A model generated the notes under the pieces. That model searched no databases. It had not been told where the DNA came from and was given only the letters and a program-made list of their open reading frames with translations. A program made the translations under genes and the position numbers. From assembly GCA_013396915.1 (NCBI GenBank), contig VWZL01002004.1:1-64000 (forward strand): DNA of 64,000 nucleotides, written 5' to 3'. Positions 38,701-52,207 of the stretch are shown here, one piece after another (position 1 is the first letter of the stretch; each line of letters opens with the position of its first letter). This DNA comes from Stercorarius parasiticus. Its lineage: Eukaryota > Chordata > Aves > Charadriiformes > Stercorariidae.

Positions 38701-41700
38701 GGNAAACAAACGCAAAAAGAAACAAAGTAAATTATAAATTCATTGCTTTCAGGGGAAAACATGCTACTTGCAAGAATTTAGTTTATTTCTGTTTTAAGAG
38801 AAGTATCTGGTGCTGATTTAAGAGATATGTTTATCATCTGCACCAAAATTAAGAAGGGAACGATGGTAACCTTAAGGTAGACTGTTCAGAAGTCAAATGT
38901 TTGAGTTCTGGTCCTCTTCAGTTTCAGTGGCAAAAATCCAAAAACTGCAGTCAAAGCAGAAACGGATCAACACTCAGCTCTGCAGGGCTTCTTACCCCTT
39001 TTCTTAAAATGCAGCTGTCATGCAGCAACATTGTTGGTTTCTTTGCTAAATCACTCTTAGCAAATTCCAAGGGGTCAGAATGCAGAGCTGTGAATTTCTT
39101 TTAAAACCTTTGTGGAAATATCTGTGGAGGCAAACACACTGATGGAGCTGGGGGTTCTTGTCAAATAGCATTGAAGTTGGTAACAAATGGACTTTATAAA
39201 CACGTTGTCTTTTAAATGTGTCTCTATCTGGATAGTTTCTGCCACTGCGTAGAGGCTTTGCTCCAGAAGCGTCCTCCTTGTAGCTCTGTAGGAGCACAAC
39301 CCAAACCTTGTCCCTGACTGTGAGCAGCTACACCTTACAGAATGCTTACAGTGATTCTGTGTTTGTAACGGTGCAGCTCGCTACTGCCTCTCCTCCCTGC
39401 AAGTGAGCTTTAAAAGCCACGGCTAAACTTGAATATATGTGGATTGTATCTCAAAAAGATCGTTGTACCTTATTGCATCCCTACAATTGTCACAGAACAG
39501 TCATGTATGGCAAAACTGTAAATTGCTACTGCACATGGACTATAGCATATAATTTTACTCAAGTAGTAGTGGTTTGAAGAGGTCCTTCACTTGATGGCTG
39601 CCATAGGCTTTGGATTTCTGGGATATGCCTTTCTCTGTTGCGAGTTCTATTAATGCTGGAGCTACAGCATTACTGTTCCAAAATGCAAAGCTCTCCCTGT
39701 GCAAACTGTAGGTTTAGGAGTAGCTGCCATACATCCTTGCAGCTTTCTTTAGTACGATGTTGACAGTCTTCCAACATCTGTTTTCAGCCTCGGTAATTAA
39801 CTGCTCTGATACAGTATAATGTAATGTGCTTGAATTCCCACACCTGGGCGACTGAGCAGAAGCCAAAGTCAGCTTTCTGATGAAACAGAGTGCAAAACCA
39901 AGTCTGCTTCATTGCTGTGTTCATTCAAGTCAAGTAGTGAGGGGTCAACTTCCTCAAAATCTGATTAGTCCTCTATAATAACGAGATAAACAGTCTACGG
40001 TTTGCAGTGAGTTCATCTTTGCTCTTTCATCTGTTAGAAATGCTGTTTATTTTAGTTCTGTACCTCTCCTGCTTACTCCCGCACCCTTCAACTATAGCTG
40101 CTTGTTGTGTCTTGGATACCCTTGGCCATATTGGCACGTGTTTCCTAGGCCTGGGATATTGGGTTTTGACATAACATAGCTCTGCTGTCGCCTTGGGCAA
40201 AATCCTGTGGTTGATGATTTGGGTAATGTAACTTTGCTATTATAAAATTTTAAATTTGTTGGTGACCTTTTTCCCCTCTTGCTGAAGAAATGCTTGGGAC
40301 AGACCTACTTGCATCGCCTCTGCAATGTGCCAATTACTGTAAGTGCGCTCTGCTCTTGTCTTGGTATTATTCTAACCTGAAACTCACCTGAGCTTCATGA
40401 ATTATGTGTTTAATGCTGCATGAAAGTGTAACAACAGCATTATCATCATCAAAGTGCTGTCTTCCAGGTCAGTGGTTGATTNTTTTTTTGCTTGCCTTTA
40501 AACTCTGGCATAATGATTCTTGTTACTTGACTGTAATGTGTAACCCCATATAGGGTTTCATTTTCCGCCTGAGTTCAGTTTTTAATTTTTTTCTTCTCCA
40601 TCACTTTGATGTCTGTCTCTGATACTTTGATTGCTCCTCAGCAATTGTATTTCAGCGGAGGGAGGGTTATGTTTTCCCCATAATACTTATGAATTGACTG
40701 CTGCATCTCTGGTTGGCACCTGGGTATGAGCCTGTCTGCTAACTTTGCACGTGTCTTTCTCTTAAAAGTTAGTGGAGGATAGAGAGTATTTCAGACTATC
40801 TTAATCCCACATCTGCATCTTTTCCACTAGTCATGGTTCAGTTTTAAGCCCTTAATTCACTCTTAGCAGCACTAGATACCACTGTTTAGTTTAATTATGG
40901 ATTTTGCTTTTAATATTAAAGTTTTAAATTCATATACCAGTGGTAATCAGCATAATCTGGCACTGTGTTGGTTTTGTTTAACCACAGAAAGAATGATCAT
41001 ATTGGACAACTAGGTTTTTATTGTCCCTTTGCCTATTGTTGCTTGTTTATTGTCTCCATTAGGAGAAATCCCCAAGTTCTGTGGTCTCTCCTTTATTTCC
41101 CAATGTTTAGAAGCTACTTATTGCAAATATAGTTTCTCAGAATTCTCTCTCTTTTTTTTTTTTTTTTAAAATAATCTACTGTATGTGTTATGTTAAAACC
41201 TGAATTGTGACAGAGGAAAAGGTATCCAAAGTTTTGGAAGCAGAATCCAGAGGGAAAAGGTTTCAGGTCAGTTCATACTTCTTCAGTTTTTAGCAAAATT
41301 GATTTTACTTCAATAAATGTGAAATAGGGTTTATTTCAAGCTCCATGAATATCAGAACAAAGCACTCTGAAAATTAATCTAGGTCATCAAAAATAGGATT
41401 TTATTTAAATTTAGTAACTTTTTTGAAAGCTTAAAGTCAAATAGAACTTACTGACCAAATACGATTTGAAATTTTCTGGTAGCTCTTACTTCTAACCACC
41501 AGAAGAAAGAACTGCAGCTATTTTTTAGCTTCTGTCCTAGTTCCTATTGTTGATTTTTTTTTTTATTTTTTTTTTTTTTTATTCAAAATCCTGACCTTGG
41601 TAATAAGATGTCAACAGCTGACAGGTCTAGAGGTATGAATGTTTCTGAGTGCAAATTGCCCTGGACTTCCAGATCATACCCCAGTTATGCTTTTGTGTCA

Positions 41701-44700
41701 GTGCTTGCAGCTTTAAAGAAAATGCATTTTGTTGGATATCTTAAGGTGCTTTTGTTTCAAATGACATTGTGTTTCAGTGACTAGTAGTGCAGAATTTACT
41801 TCCCTAGATAGCTTTTCTGTAGAGAAAACTAGTGTCTCTGTCTTGTTTTTTTTTCTTTTAAGTTTGGTTTCTAGGGTTCTCTGTTCTGATAAAGTTTGTT
41901 TCCCACAACATGGAAGCTGGAAGTCCCACAGGACTTTATAGCAACATCAGGAAAAGCATGAACTCAATTTCTTGTTACTGAAGTACCACAGTGAGGTCTA
42001 TGTGTCTCGGCTCCCTCAAACCAATTCATTATTTAATTCACAGTAATTTTTAACCTCCCTCCCACCTCACTATTTTCCTGAGATTACCTAGATTTATGCG
42101 GGGCTCTAATGTTAACAGTATGCGCAAGACCAACTAAAGGTTAAACCGTTTTTGTGCTGACAGGACACCCAATGTGTCAAATGGCAGCTTTGGTTGTTCT
42201 GATATACAGCCTGCTGGCGAAAGCTGCTAAACATAGTTGGGCTTATCGCAGCCCTGGCGAAGGGGGGAGTGTGGCATTCCTGTGACAGGAAGCCAGCACC
42301 AGGCACTTCAGACGTGCCATTCCTCACTCTCTTTTACAGGGCTCGAGCTGGCGTTTAGTATTTATCATCTAAAATCAATTCTGAAAAAGCATCTGCTGTG
42401 CAAAACCCTTGCAATTGTTTGGCCCGATAGCTGCCGAATTTATCGTGTGCTAATCAGTTATATTATGACACTTGGCAGGGAAGGAAGCAAAACAGGGCTA
42501 GAATAACGCAGACAGTTCATAGAATGAGTTTGCGTGAAGCTGGACAGCTCTGGCGCTGCGTGTCACCGTGACCTGTTTTCACTTGGTGAAGCCAAAATTA
42601 ACCTTGAAACAGAAGGTCCTGCCGCACATTAAAAACAACAACAAACCTGGGGGGAGCCAAAAGCCTTGAAAGATGATAATTGTCTCCATTTCCTAGTTAA
42701 ATCAAAAAGGGATTTGAAGGCAATTAAGATCATAACAGAATCAGCGCCCTGTGGATTGATAAAGACTGAATGCCAAACAAAAACTGATGTGCTCATGTAT
42801 GATTTTTTTAAATTTTCTTTTTTCAGCTCTAGGAGCCTCGGGCATACAAGGAGTCAGTTTTACATCTTTCTTTCAATTCATTTAGTGCTGAATTCGCACT
42901 TTCTAAAGCCACAGACGGTGTAAATGGCAATGGCCATTGCTGCCTGGGGCACGTACTGAGGCCCTGCAAGGGGCAGTGAACACACAGCCTGAGTGGTTCA
43001 AATGCAAATGCCACTTAAAAAGTGTGCTGTGTAACTTGGTGTAGGGCAGTATTACATGGTTTCGTAGGGCAGCGGAGTAACTGCAGGCTTGTGACTGTGG
43101 TTTCACAAATGGGTTTGAACAAAACCTATGCAACTCAGACCTGACCTCCTTCAATTTTAATCTTGAATCTTAATGACAAGGAAATATTATCTCATGAGAT
43201 AAATGTAAATTTTTTTTTTTTTTAGGGTGCTTCCTGCTTTTCCTGGGATTATAAATAGCACAAGGGCAACCTAGCTGAAAAGCAGAAACATGCATGTTTT
43301 GAACACTTGCTCACTGAAAGCAACACATCTCACCGCAAATACTATTTCCCAAAAATTAATTGACCAGCTGTACTTGTGGTACTTCTCATACATCTCTGCT
43401 GGAAGCCAGACAGTTAAGTTTAATAAGCCTTTAATTATTATTTTTATTACTGGGGTTTTTTTATCTGATAAACTGAAATTTTCATGGGTTCCTTCTAGAT
43501 GTACTTTGTACTTCAGGGATAAAAATGTGGAAAAAGCTCTCTCTATTAGAGCCACCTCATTCTCCTGAGAGAATCCATACTTCAGAGAAAGAGGCCATAG
43601 ATTCACATAGGAGAAAAGAGAAAAACAGAGGATTAATCGATATCTAAATTTGACTTGACTCTGTGTTCAGCTTCTCAGCGGTGAACTGCTGTGAGGAGGT
43701 GAACATCCTCTCCTGGGAAAGGGACTTGGCTGCCTCTCATGCAGCCACAGGAGAGATCCTGGTGCCAGCTACAGAGGTCACTGCTCATTTGCCCTCTGGC
43801 TTGAAATGGAAAAAAGGAAACCTAGCCAGAGAAGGAGAAAAAAAATAATCCAATGGAGAGGAGGCAGTGTAAGGCCAAAGGCAAAAATGTGGGTTGTTAT
43901 GGGTATACTGGAGAGGAAATGGCTAGAAAAGAAAAGAAATCTGGCAAATGGGGAAATGGACTAAACGTCCCGGGGCAGCATCAATGGTCCTGGCAAGCAG
44001 AATGTTGACGAGCCACCCTTGGACAGGAAAAAATCAGAAGGGGCACAGAGCGGGGAAAGGAAGGGAACACAAGGGCAATGGAAATCTTGTCCTTCAATGA
44101 TTGCCCACCTATTGTATCACAATGCAAACAGCATTGCCAGAGAGAGAATATAATATTGTTTCTGGGTCTCTCAACACGATATGGTGTCCTTAGAGCCCTG
44201 CGAAGAGAAGCTAAGTTGAAACTAAGTTGCAAAAAGTTTGTTGTTTTTTGGGAGAGAGAAAAAAAAAAAAGAGAGAGGAGCCTAAATGTGTGTTTAGTAT
44301 TTAATGGATCTCAAGAAATTGTTGTTGAGGCAGTAAGATTGTGGAATGCTGTGTGCTCCTGGAAAGCCATTAATATATATTTTGGTGCCTAGCTTTGAGA
44401 CTGGAGGAAACCCAGGTTCCTCTGAGGAGCAAAGAAGTGGATTAGAAAGAAGTCGGAGAGGAGAAAATTGAAAGTGGAGCGAGATGGGCAAATGAATATT
44501 TGGCTGCTTGGGGGACTTGACCAAATACCACTGTCAAGTTCTATCATATCAGATCAGCCTTTAACACTTTTACTCTTGAAGCCTAGCTCCCTGCTATTGT
44601 CTGCCCACGTCCAGCCCCTGAAGTCCTCTGGGTGGGCAGGTTTTATAGGCATCAGCTCTTTGAACAAACTAAGCTTATTAGAATGGGCAGGATATCTACT

Positions 44701-47520
44701 TTGGGGTGCTTTGGACTGCACGTTAGCAGTGCCTGTTCCTTCTGTTGACCCCAAAAGGAATCCAGATGACCAGCTTGGGTGTGAACTTCTTACACTGTAG
44801 GGATCTCAAGATATGCTCATATGTCCCAAGACCCATCCATAGCATATTTGACTGTACTCAAATGCTCTGGCATGCAGCCAAAGAACTACATATGTTTAGC
44901 AATATCCATAGGTACCTCATAAAAATGCATGCGTATAACCAGGAGTGGCTAGAAAAAAAACAGTGGATGTGGGGGGTAACTTGCACACTTTTTAGTCAGC
45001 CTTTGATGACTATTGGTAAAGTGTCTTCCCGTGGCATAAAAATCAAAAATGAACAACTTCTAGCTAACATTCAGGGACTACTTTTCACTGAAATTAAACC
45101 CCTAGAGCAATTTCAGGTTTGAGTGGGTGCTTTTTGAGGGGTTTATTCTAGATTTTTTTTGGGTTGTCATCTCCTCTGCCCCTCTCCTGAGCGAGGAAAG
45201 AGTTGTAGATGGAGGTAATAACTTTTTTTTTTTTTTTAAACTGTGTGGCAGGACTGAGCAATTGAGGAAAAAGATGAGGTGTAGGATATGCTGTTCTGAA
45301 ATGAAAGCAATGAAATTGAAGGATGAACAGCTATTGTCAGACCGATTTCCTTAGTAGAAGTACTGACAAGTGGCTACTGGTGATTCTTTTTCCTGTTTTT
45401 ATTTTTTTAATAATCCTGGCAGTTCTGCCAGTGTGGCTGTGCTGTGAACCAGGTCAGGGAACAGAACTCATTTTAAAGAAAGATTTATGGGGGAGTGAGA
45501 GGAGGGAACTGTTATATATTGTTATCAAGCCAGGTCAGCTCTCCAAACTGGCTTATAAAATGGCCACCCAAATAGCTGTGCAATGGTGATTGGTGGTTTC
45601 GGGAGACAGCTGGGAGAAGAAAGTGGGATGGACGGGGCAGGAGCCTCTTCAGCTGATACTGCTGGCCAGAGAATGTCTTGTGAAACTCAACCTCAACTCA
45701 AATGCATTTCTTTAGCGCCAAGAGTGGCTTAAAAAGTACTTGGCCCCATCTCATTCCCAGGTATTCTTCCTGCTCCCAGACTGTCCCTGGCATTGTACCA
45801 AACATGTTTGTATAGCCACACGTTAAGCAGGTGCAAACTGATTGAAAAATGCTCTTTCTGTAAAAATTAAATCAAGTGATTTCTAGGCAATGGAGAGAAA
45901 TAGGAACTTATCTGTGCCAGAGCTCACACGGACACATCTGTACTAGAGACAGGTAAAAACTGATAAGCTGAACTCTACCTACCACATCCATCACGCAGCG
46001 TGGAGGGTCGTGCATGCACTATGAATGTACCCAGAGGGATAGAGAAGGAAGAACTACGGAAGCAGTAGAAATGGATGTTTCCCATCTTATAGAAATCTCT
46101 CAAAATAGGTCAGCCAATCCTTGCTATGTAAGTATCAGAAAGATGATCTTTGAGAGAGCCCTAAAGGTAAGAGCACGGACATGTTTCTTTCCCCTCTGGT
46201 GTAGACAGATACTAGTGGCAATATTGACTACAGAAGTGTTATGTAGAGAGGATGGGTCAAGAACTTGCTTTCTGTAGCAATTCGTCACTGCAGCAGACCC
46301 CAGAAAATGACTGCATAAAATTAACCTTCAGGGTGAAAAATCAGTGAGACTAGACTATGTATTTTGAAATGCAGCGTGACTGTGCCTTTAAAACTTGGAT
46401 GTGTTTCTTAAACCAGTGATCATAATTAAAAAGGTGAGGGAATTTTCATCTCTGCTCCTGTGCACTGGCTTATGTTAATGATTATAAAACATTTGAAATA
46501 TACCAAAACTATGTACAAAGAGACTGCCCTTTAGAGAGAAAAAAAGCTAAAAATCTGTGAAGGATTGAAACTTAATACAATTCTCCAAGCTTACAGCTGC
46601 AGACTTATCTGAATATCAGCTGTGATGTGTTGTTTACTTAGTGCGTTTTATTGCTAACCAACTGTTGTGTTGTGGAAAAAAAAAAAGTGACCTCCATAAA
46701 CTTAGACCGCTATCAGCCCAGCAAATGGACAAATATCGGCCGTGTGAATGGGTGGGAATGCATCTTATATGGCAAGCTGCCTTGTAATTCTAAGTCCTTC
46801 ATGCTTTCTGGCTGTGGGGTGAAGGAAGGCACCGCCTCTGACTAGGAAGCAAGCGCTTTGCATAGCCTACTAACTTGACTGTAAAAAGATGCCATTTGCT
46901 CTTTAGTGTCCCTAAGACTCACTGCGTGATCTCAAGAAGCCAATGGACTTTGTGTCCTGCTCCAGTTTTTCTATCTTGTGAGGAAGCCTGTTGATTCCTC
47001 CTAACTACAAAAGAGATGGATTTATTTTTTTTTCCCATTTCTCAAGCTGTAGTAGACTCTGAAAATGAGTAAACATGGTAGATGTTTCTACAGGGGCTCC
47101 AAAACCACAGCAAGGCTCTGAGCCGTCTTTATGAATACACAGCTAAAATGCTCAACCTGAAACATATTTTGCCTTCCAGACTGCTTAGAGTTGTTTTTCT
47201 TGGCCATTCCCAACTTTCTATACCTGCACAGGTCCAGACTGAATTTGATCATTATATTTTTGATCAAGATAACATAAGAATATGAGTTCCAATTGCTATT
47301 CCTTAAATAGACTTCTACTGAACTTAAACTCTTAAAGTATTGAAGTGTTGAGGTGGGAGGTGACAAGACTGCTTACTGGTGCAGAGAAAGAAGCTCTGTA
47401 CTCTGAGCTAACAAAAAATGATGTGGATAAGGTTAGCGCAGTATTGAGCCCTAACAAACAGGTCCTAGGGGCAGGATAAGATTACATGAACTTGTAGCAA
47501 GCTCATGTCTGTCTGCAAAA
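35713..47520. other. Unique DNA, no gene recognised; contains a CpG-retaining candidate regulatory block
   Basis: No coding or RNA gene is supported. Short open frames are unlike known proteins. A possible hAT-like terminal motif sits at 36149-36185. Simple sequence includes A-rich tracts at 36756-36790, 37055-37078 and 38349-38369, T runs at 41152-41167 and 41554-41580, and short tracts near 43209, 44262 and 45222. Single ambiguous bases stand at 38703 and 40482 next to homopolymers. The block 42080-42960 is repeat-free, retains roughly twenty CpGs and looks the least neutral of the region. Confidence 0.55.
42080..42960. promoter_or_regulatory. Candidate conserved non-coding element
   Basis: In a window where CpG is otherwise sparse, this block carries about twenty CpGs. 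Examples are GGCTCGAGCTGGCG at about 42340, CCCGATAGCTGCCG at 42422 and GGCGCTGCGTGTCACCGTGACC at 42552. It has no recognised repeat and mixes AT-rich homeobox-type cores (GCTAATCAG near 42449) with balanced sequence. Retained CpGs and complexity fit an enhancer-like conserved element but do not prove it. Open frames over it are short and discordant. Whether it is conserved was not tested, so the call is inference. Confidence 0.35.
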
Positions 47521-48283
47521 TACTATGTTTTCAGAGATGTGAGCAGGAACAAAAAACACAAAGTTCTTCTGAAATGTGGTTGTGAACTTTAGAAGTAACA
47601 CACTGGTAATGTTTTAATACAGCCCTATGGCATTCTTTCATGACCTGCAAGATTTTTATTTGCTAGCAGCTAAATCTGGATTCTGCTGTCTGTTCAGGCT
47701 TTCCTGATTAATGGAACTAATCCTGCCAAACTAAGTGTTTTCATGCAATATACTTTAAATATCCAAAACTATAAATTGAGTACAAGTGTCCACAAAAAAA
47801 ATTCTGTGAGGATTCTCTATCAACATCTTTCCCTCAGGCATACCCTNGCCTATTACCATAAGTCAACAGATACCTGGCAAAATGTGTAACGTTTTGGGGA
47901 GTAAAGTCCTGTAAGGATGTTTTTAAAAGCTTTCTCAATGTTCACGCTCTTCTGTAGTTTCTACTAGTGCATAATTGGCATCATATTGCTTAACTCATGC
48001 TTGAGGTGGTTGTGTCTTGGTTTTGTTTTTTTTTCTTTTTAATAAAAAAAAAACAACAAACACAACAAAAAAAGCCCCAAACAAACAAACAAAACAAACT
48101 CCTTGCTCTTCTGTATTCTCCTTCTTTTGGGAGGGGTTAGGAGGGACAACTGAGTTGTGTCAGCACTTTCATTTTGGCATTCTTAGAGAAGACCTGACTG
48201 TACAGTAAAGAGTCAAATTTTGTTATGTATTTTCAATACTTAAAATACTCCAAATACCAAGTTAACAAGAAAACACCCACACA
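47521..48283. repeat. First copy of a probable false duplication (two pieces joined by a single N)
   Basis: Bases 47521-47846 recur at 48285-48610 (offset 764), and 47848-48283 recur at 49122-49557 (offset 1274). By eye no mismatch is seen in either pair. The two pieces are joined by one N at 47847, and the block ends at another N at 48284. In the second copy the same pieces are separated by extra unique sequence and the large gap. The simplest reading is an assembly error: overlapping contigs placed end to end instead of merged. The 63-codon open frame at 48017-48208 reappears identically at 49291-49482 for this reason and is not a gene family. Confidence 0.9.
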
Positions 48284-48667
48284 NTACTATGTTTTCAGAG
48301 ATGTGAGCAGGAACAAAAAACACAAAGTTCTTCTGAAATGTGGTTGTGAACTTTAGAAGTAACACACTGGTAATGTTTTAATACAGCCCTATGGCATTCT
48401 TTCATGACCTGCAAGATTTTTATTTGCTAGCAGCTAAATCTGGATTCTGCTGTCTGTTCAGGCTTTCCTGATTAATGGAACTAATCCTGCCAAACTAAGT
48501 GTTTTCATGCAATATACTTTAAATATCCAAAACTATAAATTGAGTACAAGTGTCCACAAAAAAAATTCTGTGAGGATTCTCTATCAACATCTTTCCCTCA
48601 GGCATACCCTGATATTCATTCAGCATTAGCTTGAGGATAGAAAAGGTTGTACTATATCTTCTGTGGC

Positions 48668-48743
48668 TTTTTTGTTTGTGTGGGGTTGTTTTGGTTGGGT
48701 TTTTTTGGTGTGTTTTTGTGGGTTTCCCCCCCCTCCTCCCTCC
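48668..48743 (+). repeat. G/T-rich then C-rich low-complexity tract at gap edge
   Basis: The tract is T runs broken by G clusters (TGTGTGGGGTTGTTTTGGTT, then GGTGTGTTTTTGTGGG). It ends in an eight-C run followed by TCCTCCCTCC and runs straight into the gap. Such tracts are hard to sequence, which explains the gap position. Confidence 0.8.
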
Positions 48744-49099
48744 NNNNNNNNNNNNNNNNNNNNNNNNNNNNNNNNNNNNNNNNNNNNNNNNNNNNNNNNN
48801 NNNNNNNNNNNNNNNNNNNNNNNNNNNNNNNNNNNNNNNNNNNNNNNNNNNNNNNNNNNNNNNNNNNNNNNNNNNNNNNNNNNNNNNNNNNNNNNNNNNN
48901 NNNNNNNNNNNNNNNNNNNNNNNNNNNNNNNNNNNNNNNNNNNNNNNNNNNNNNNNNNNNNNNNNNNNNNNNNNNNNNNNNNNNNNNNNNNNNNNNNNNN
49001 NNNNNNNNNNNNNNNNNNNNNNNNNNNNNNNNNNNNNNNNNNNNNNNNNNNNNNNNNNNNNNNNNNNNNNNNNNNNNNNNNNNNNNNNNNNNNNNNNNN
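48744..49099. other. Assembly gap, 356 Ns
   Basis: A run of N is bordered on the left by a C-rich tract and on the right by GGGGGGAGGGGTGTGTGTG. All open frames crossing it are artefacts of reading N as open sequence. Confidence 0.99.
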
Positions 49100-49557
49100 G
49101 GGGGGAGGGGTGTGTGTGTTTGCCTATTACCATAAGTCAACAGATACCTGGCAAAATGTGTAACGTTTTGGGGAGTAAAGTCCTGTAAGGATGTTTTTAA
49201 AAGCTTTCTCAATGTTCACGCTCTTCTGTAGTTTCTACTAGTGCATAATTGGCATCATATTGCTTAACTCATGCTTGAGGTGGTTGTGTCTTGGTTTTGT
49301 TTTTTTTTCTTTTTAATAAAAAAAAAACAACAAACACAACAAAAAAAGCCCCAAACAAACAAACAAAACAAACTCCTTGCTCTTCTGTATTCTCCTTCTT
49401 TTGGGAGGGGTTAGGAGGGACAACTGAGTTGTGTCAGCACTTTCATTTTGGCATTCTTAGAGAAGACCTGACTGTACAGTAAAGAGTCAAATTTTGTTAT
49501 GTATTTTCAATACTTAAAATACTCCAAATACCAAGTTAACAAGAAAACACCCACACA

Positions 49558-52207
49558 TGTTCCCTGATTGATACTGAAAGGCCAAAATTATGCTCTAGTG
49601 TAATATTTCAATGGGTAATCTAAGCACTATTAAGAAAGAAGAGCTTTCCAAATTAAAAGACTGTTTGAATGTGTCTGTTCTTTCATATAGAAAAACTTGA
49701 GATACCTGTTAAGAGTTTATACTTGAAGTGAGGTGAAGCTGGAGTATCAATTGTTTTAGCTGGAAGAGGAAGCAAAATGGGGTGTGTGAATAAATTAGTA
49801 ATAGCATTGGAGTAAACTGGACGCAATAAAGCACGTAGATTTTTTTCTCTGCATATTTCTATGGGTTTGGCGTTTTGAAATGTCAGCATGCAGTCTGAAT
49901 GCAGATATTGCAAAATAAATGTTGTGGGTTCCTTCAGCCCTGGGGAATCTTGCATATTTTAATGTCATGTCATGAATTACAGGTGATCCTTTCAGTCATA
50001 AATTCATAATTCCAATAACCATAAACCCTAGAAAAACTCTTGCTACTTTCAGCCATAGTATTGTCTTGTAGGGAATAAGAGCAAAGCCTGAATCTTGGAC
50101 CTTCCGAGTGTCAGTTTCAGTCTTTGCTGTTCAAGTTTGACTGGTTGCAGATGATCTTTAGTTCAGCTAGAAGAGGATGTTACACAGTCCGCAACGACTT
50201 ATGCAAGTGGTTGTTTGAAAGCAGTAGTTCACGGGAGATCAGACTCTTGATCCCAGCCATGACTGCAAGAAAAATGTGACATAAAGGCGAGGAATGAGAT
50301 CGTCAAAGAATACTCAGAAGCAGTATCAATGAAAGGTAGAACTTGGCCTAGAGAGGCGGTACAAAATCAGAGAAGAATTTTGACAGAATCACATAGTCAA
50401 GATTAATGTTTATGTGAACGTTTGTGGGTTTTTCTCTTGCATAGTGGTAAGAATAGAGTACACCCTGCTATGAATAGCTGTGTTACATCTTATAAACATC
50501 TCCAGAGATGAAAGCAATGAAGAAAAGAGAATCTGTTCTGAAAGCTTAAAATCTTAAAAGTCTGAAAATGGCTAGAACAGGAGAGCTGTTCAGATACAAT
50601 GGCCTTATTCATGGTAGAAACCTCATAATAACCTTGCCAGTTTTAGGGCAAAATTTTCTATATGGTGGACTTTGGCACCAGTTTTCTCATTTTTGGCATT
50701 CCTAATAGTAGTATAAAATATCACATTGAATTGAAAACAGAGTTTGCTCTTAGTTGTGGAGATTTCCACTGTATACATCTATACTAAGTATTCAAAGATG
50801 AGAAATAATTTCATGATTTTTGAAGGATGTATTTAATTGCTGCTTCCAGTCAGGAAAGCTTGACCTCCAGTACACTTCCAGTATTTCTGTTTCAAAAAGG
50901 CTATGAGTAGATGCAAATTGAGATTGCTGTGTTCTTTTCTACCTTGCTCAGAAAGATGCAGCTTTTTTTGGATAAGGATATTAGATATTGAAGTTTGAGT
51001 GGATTTTATAACTCTCAAAACAGTAAATATTTTTTTCCTAGCAAAGGTGCCAAAATTGTTAGAAAGAATATCTCTGCTAACATTAGAGGATGTTTCCCCT
51101 ACTGCTCCAGTGAAACCAGGATTCCACAGCTCTTTTCACTGTCTCGGTAACGACATACTCCACTCAGAATCCTAAATTCTTTGCTTTTAGTTTGAGCGCT
51201 AGTTTTTTTTAAGCTGTGCTTGTATGCAGTGACATAGATGCAGTGTCTCCTTACTGTATACCTGCTCACCACCTCCCCAAAGGTTTATTCCCTGTGCATG
51301 TTTACCAACGTTAATGTGAGTTCAGGTGTGATGGAATGCATTTCCAGTACTCCTCGTCCCAGCATAGGAAGTGCTGTCTTACATTTATCCTCTTTATGCT
51401 GGTAAAGAATCCTTTCCATGGAAGAATCTCTCTTTAAAAAAAACCAAAACAAAACAAAAAACCAAACCGAACCAACAAGATTGCTGTGGATTCACTGAAG
51501 CTTACTTTGAACTTAGAAGTCAAGAGCACGCAAATCCTGAAGTCTTAATGAAACATTCGAAGTATTTGCCTAACTCAAACATGTAAGCTAAATCGTTTTT
51601 CTTCACAAGGACACTCCCTTGCTTAAAGTTAGGTACTGGGCTTTAAGTATTCTTGCTGGGTTGTGTCTCTTGTAAACCATGTTCCAGCTGCTGTCTCTTA
51701 TTTATGAGTACACATAGCTCAGTAACATTCTTTTTCCTTTAGCAGAATACTTAAGAGAGCCAAATGAACTGTTTTTAAATCCTGCTGGTTAAAGGCTTTA
51801 AACTAGAATGTGATTTTGTTCGGAGATAAGGTAGCATCATCTTTATCTGACCTGGCTAGACATGAACATCAAAGCTCTATAAAGGTAAGGAATGTGATAC
51901 TTGGATTATGCTACGAGAACGCTTGCAATAAACCAAATTATTCAGTGCAGTCACTCCATCAAGTTGATACGAGGTATCTCTGTTAACAAACCCACTGCAC
52001 TGCATAACATTCTATGGGTTCTCATATACTATGGCATATGCTGATATTACTGTTATATGATAACCAGTCAAAATTGCCATCTTTTTTAATTAACTGGAAA
52101 GAAAGCAAATTAAGTTAGTTCTATCAGCTTTGCGTAGATGTTTCTGCTTTGGAACACATTTAGGTTTTTTTCTTTATACTTTCAGAGGAAACACTTTTAT
52201 GTGTTCT
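49558..52207. other. No gene recognised
   Basis: This is AT-rich unique DNA. A short A-rich tract with AAAC/AACC units lies at about 51436-51470. Open frames are under 95 codons and unlike known proteins. No mobile element or RNA gene is seen. Confidence 0.55.

Larger units (their letters stand above)
48285..49557. repeat. Second copy of the duplication, containing the assembly gap
   Basis: This block has the same left piece (48285-48610), then unique sequence (48611-48743), 356 Ns, a short G-rich stretch (49100-49121), then the same right piece (49122-49557). It continues into normal flanking DNA at 49558. It therefore probably represents the true locus, with the first copy being redundant. 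An AAAC-rich microsatellite (48045-48095, repeated at 49319-49369) lies in the right piece. Confidence 0.88.

Noticed and set aside
48519..49212. Several open frames of 160-204 codons on both strands
   Set aside because: They run through the 356-base gap, and most of their length is undetermined residues.
48017..49482. Two identical 63-codon frames that could look like a duplicated small gene
   Set aside because: They are the same sequence counted twice because of the probable assembly duplication, and include a homopolymer/AAAC microsatellite.
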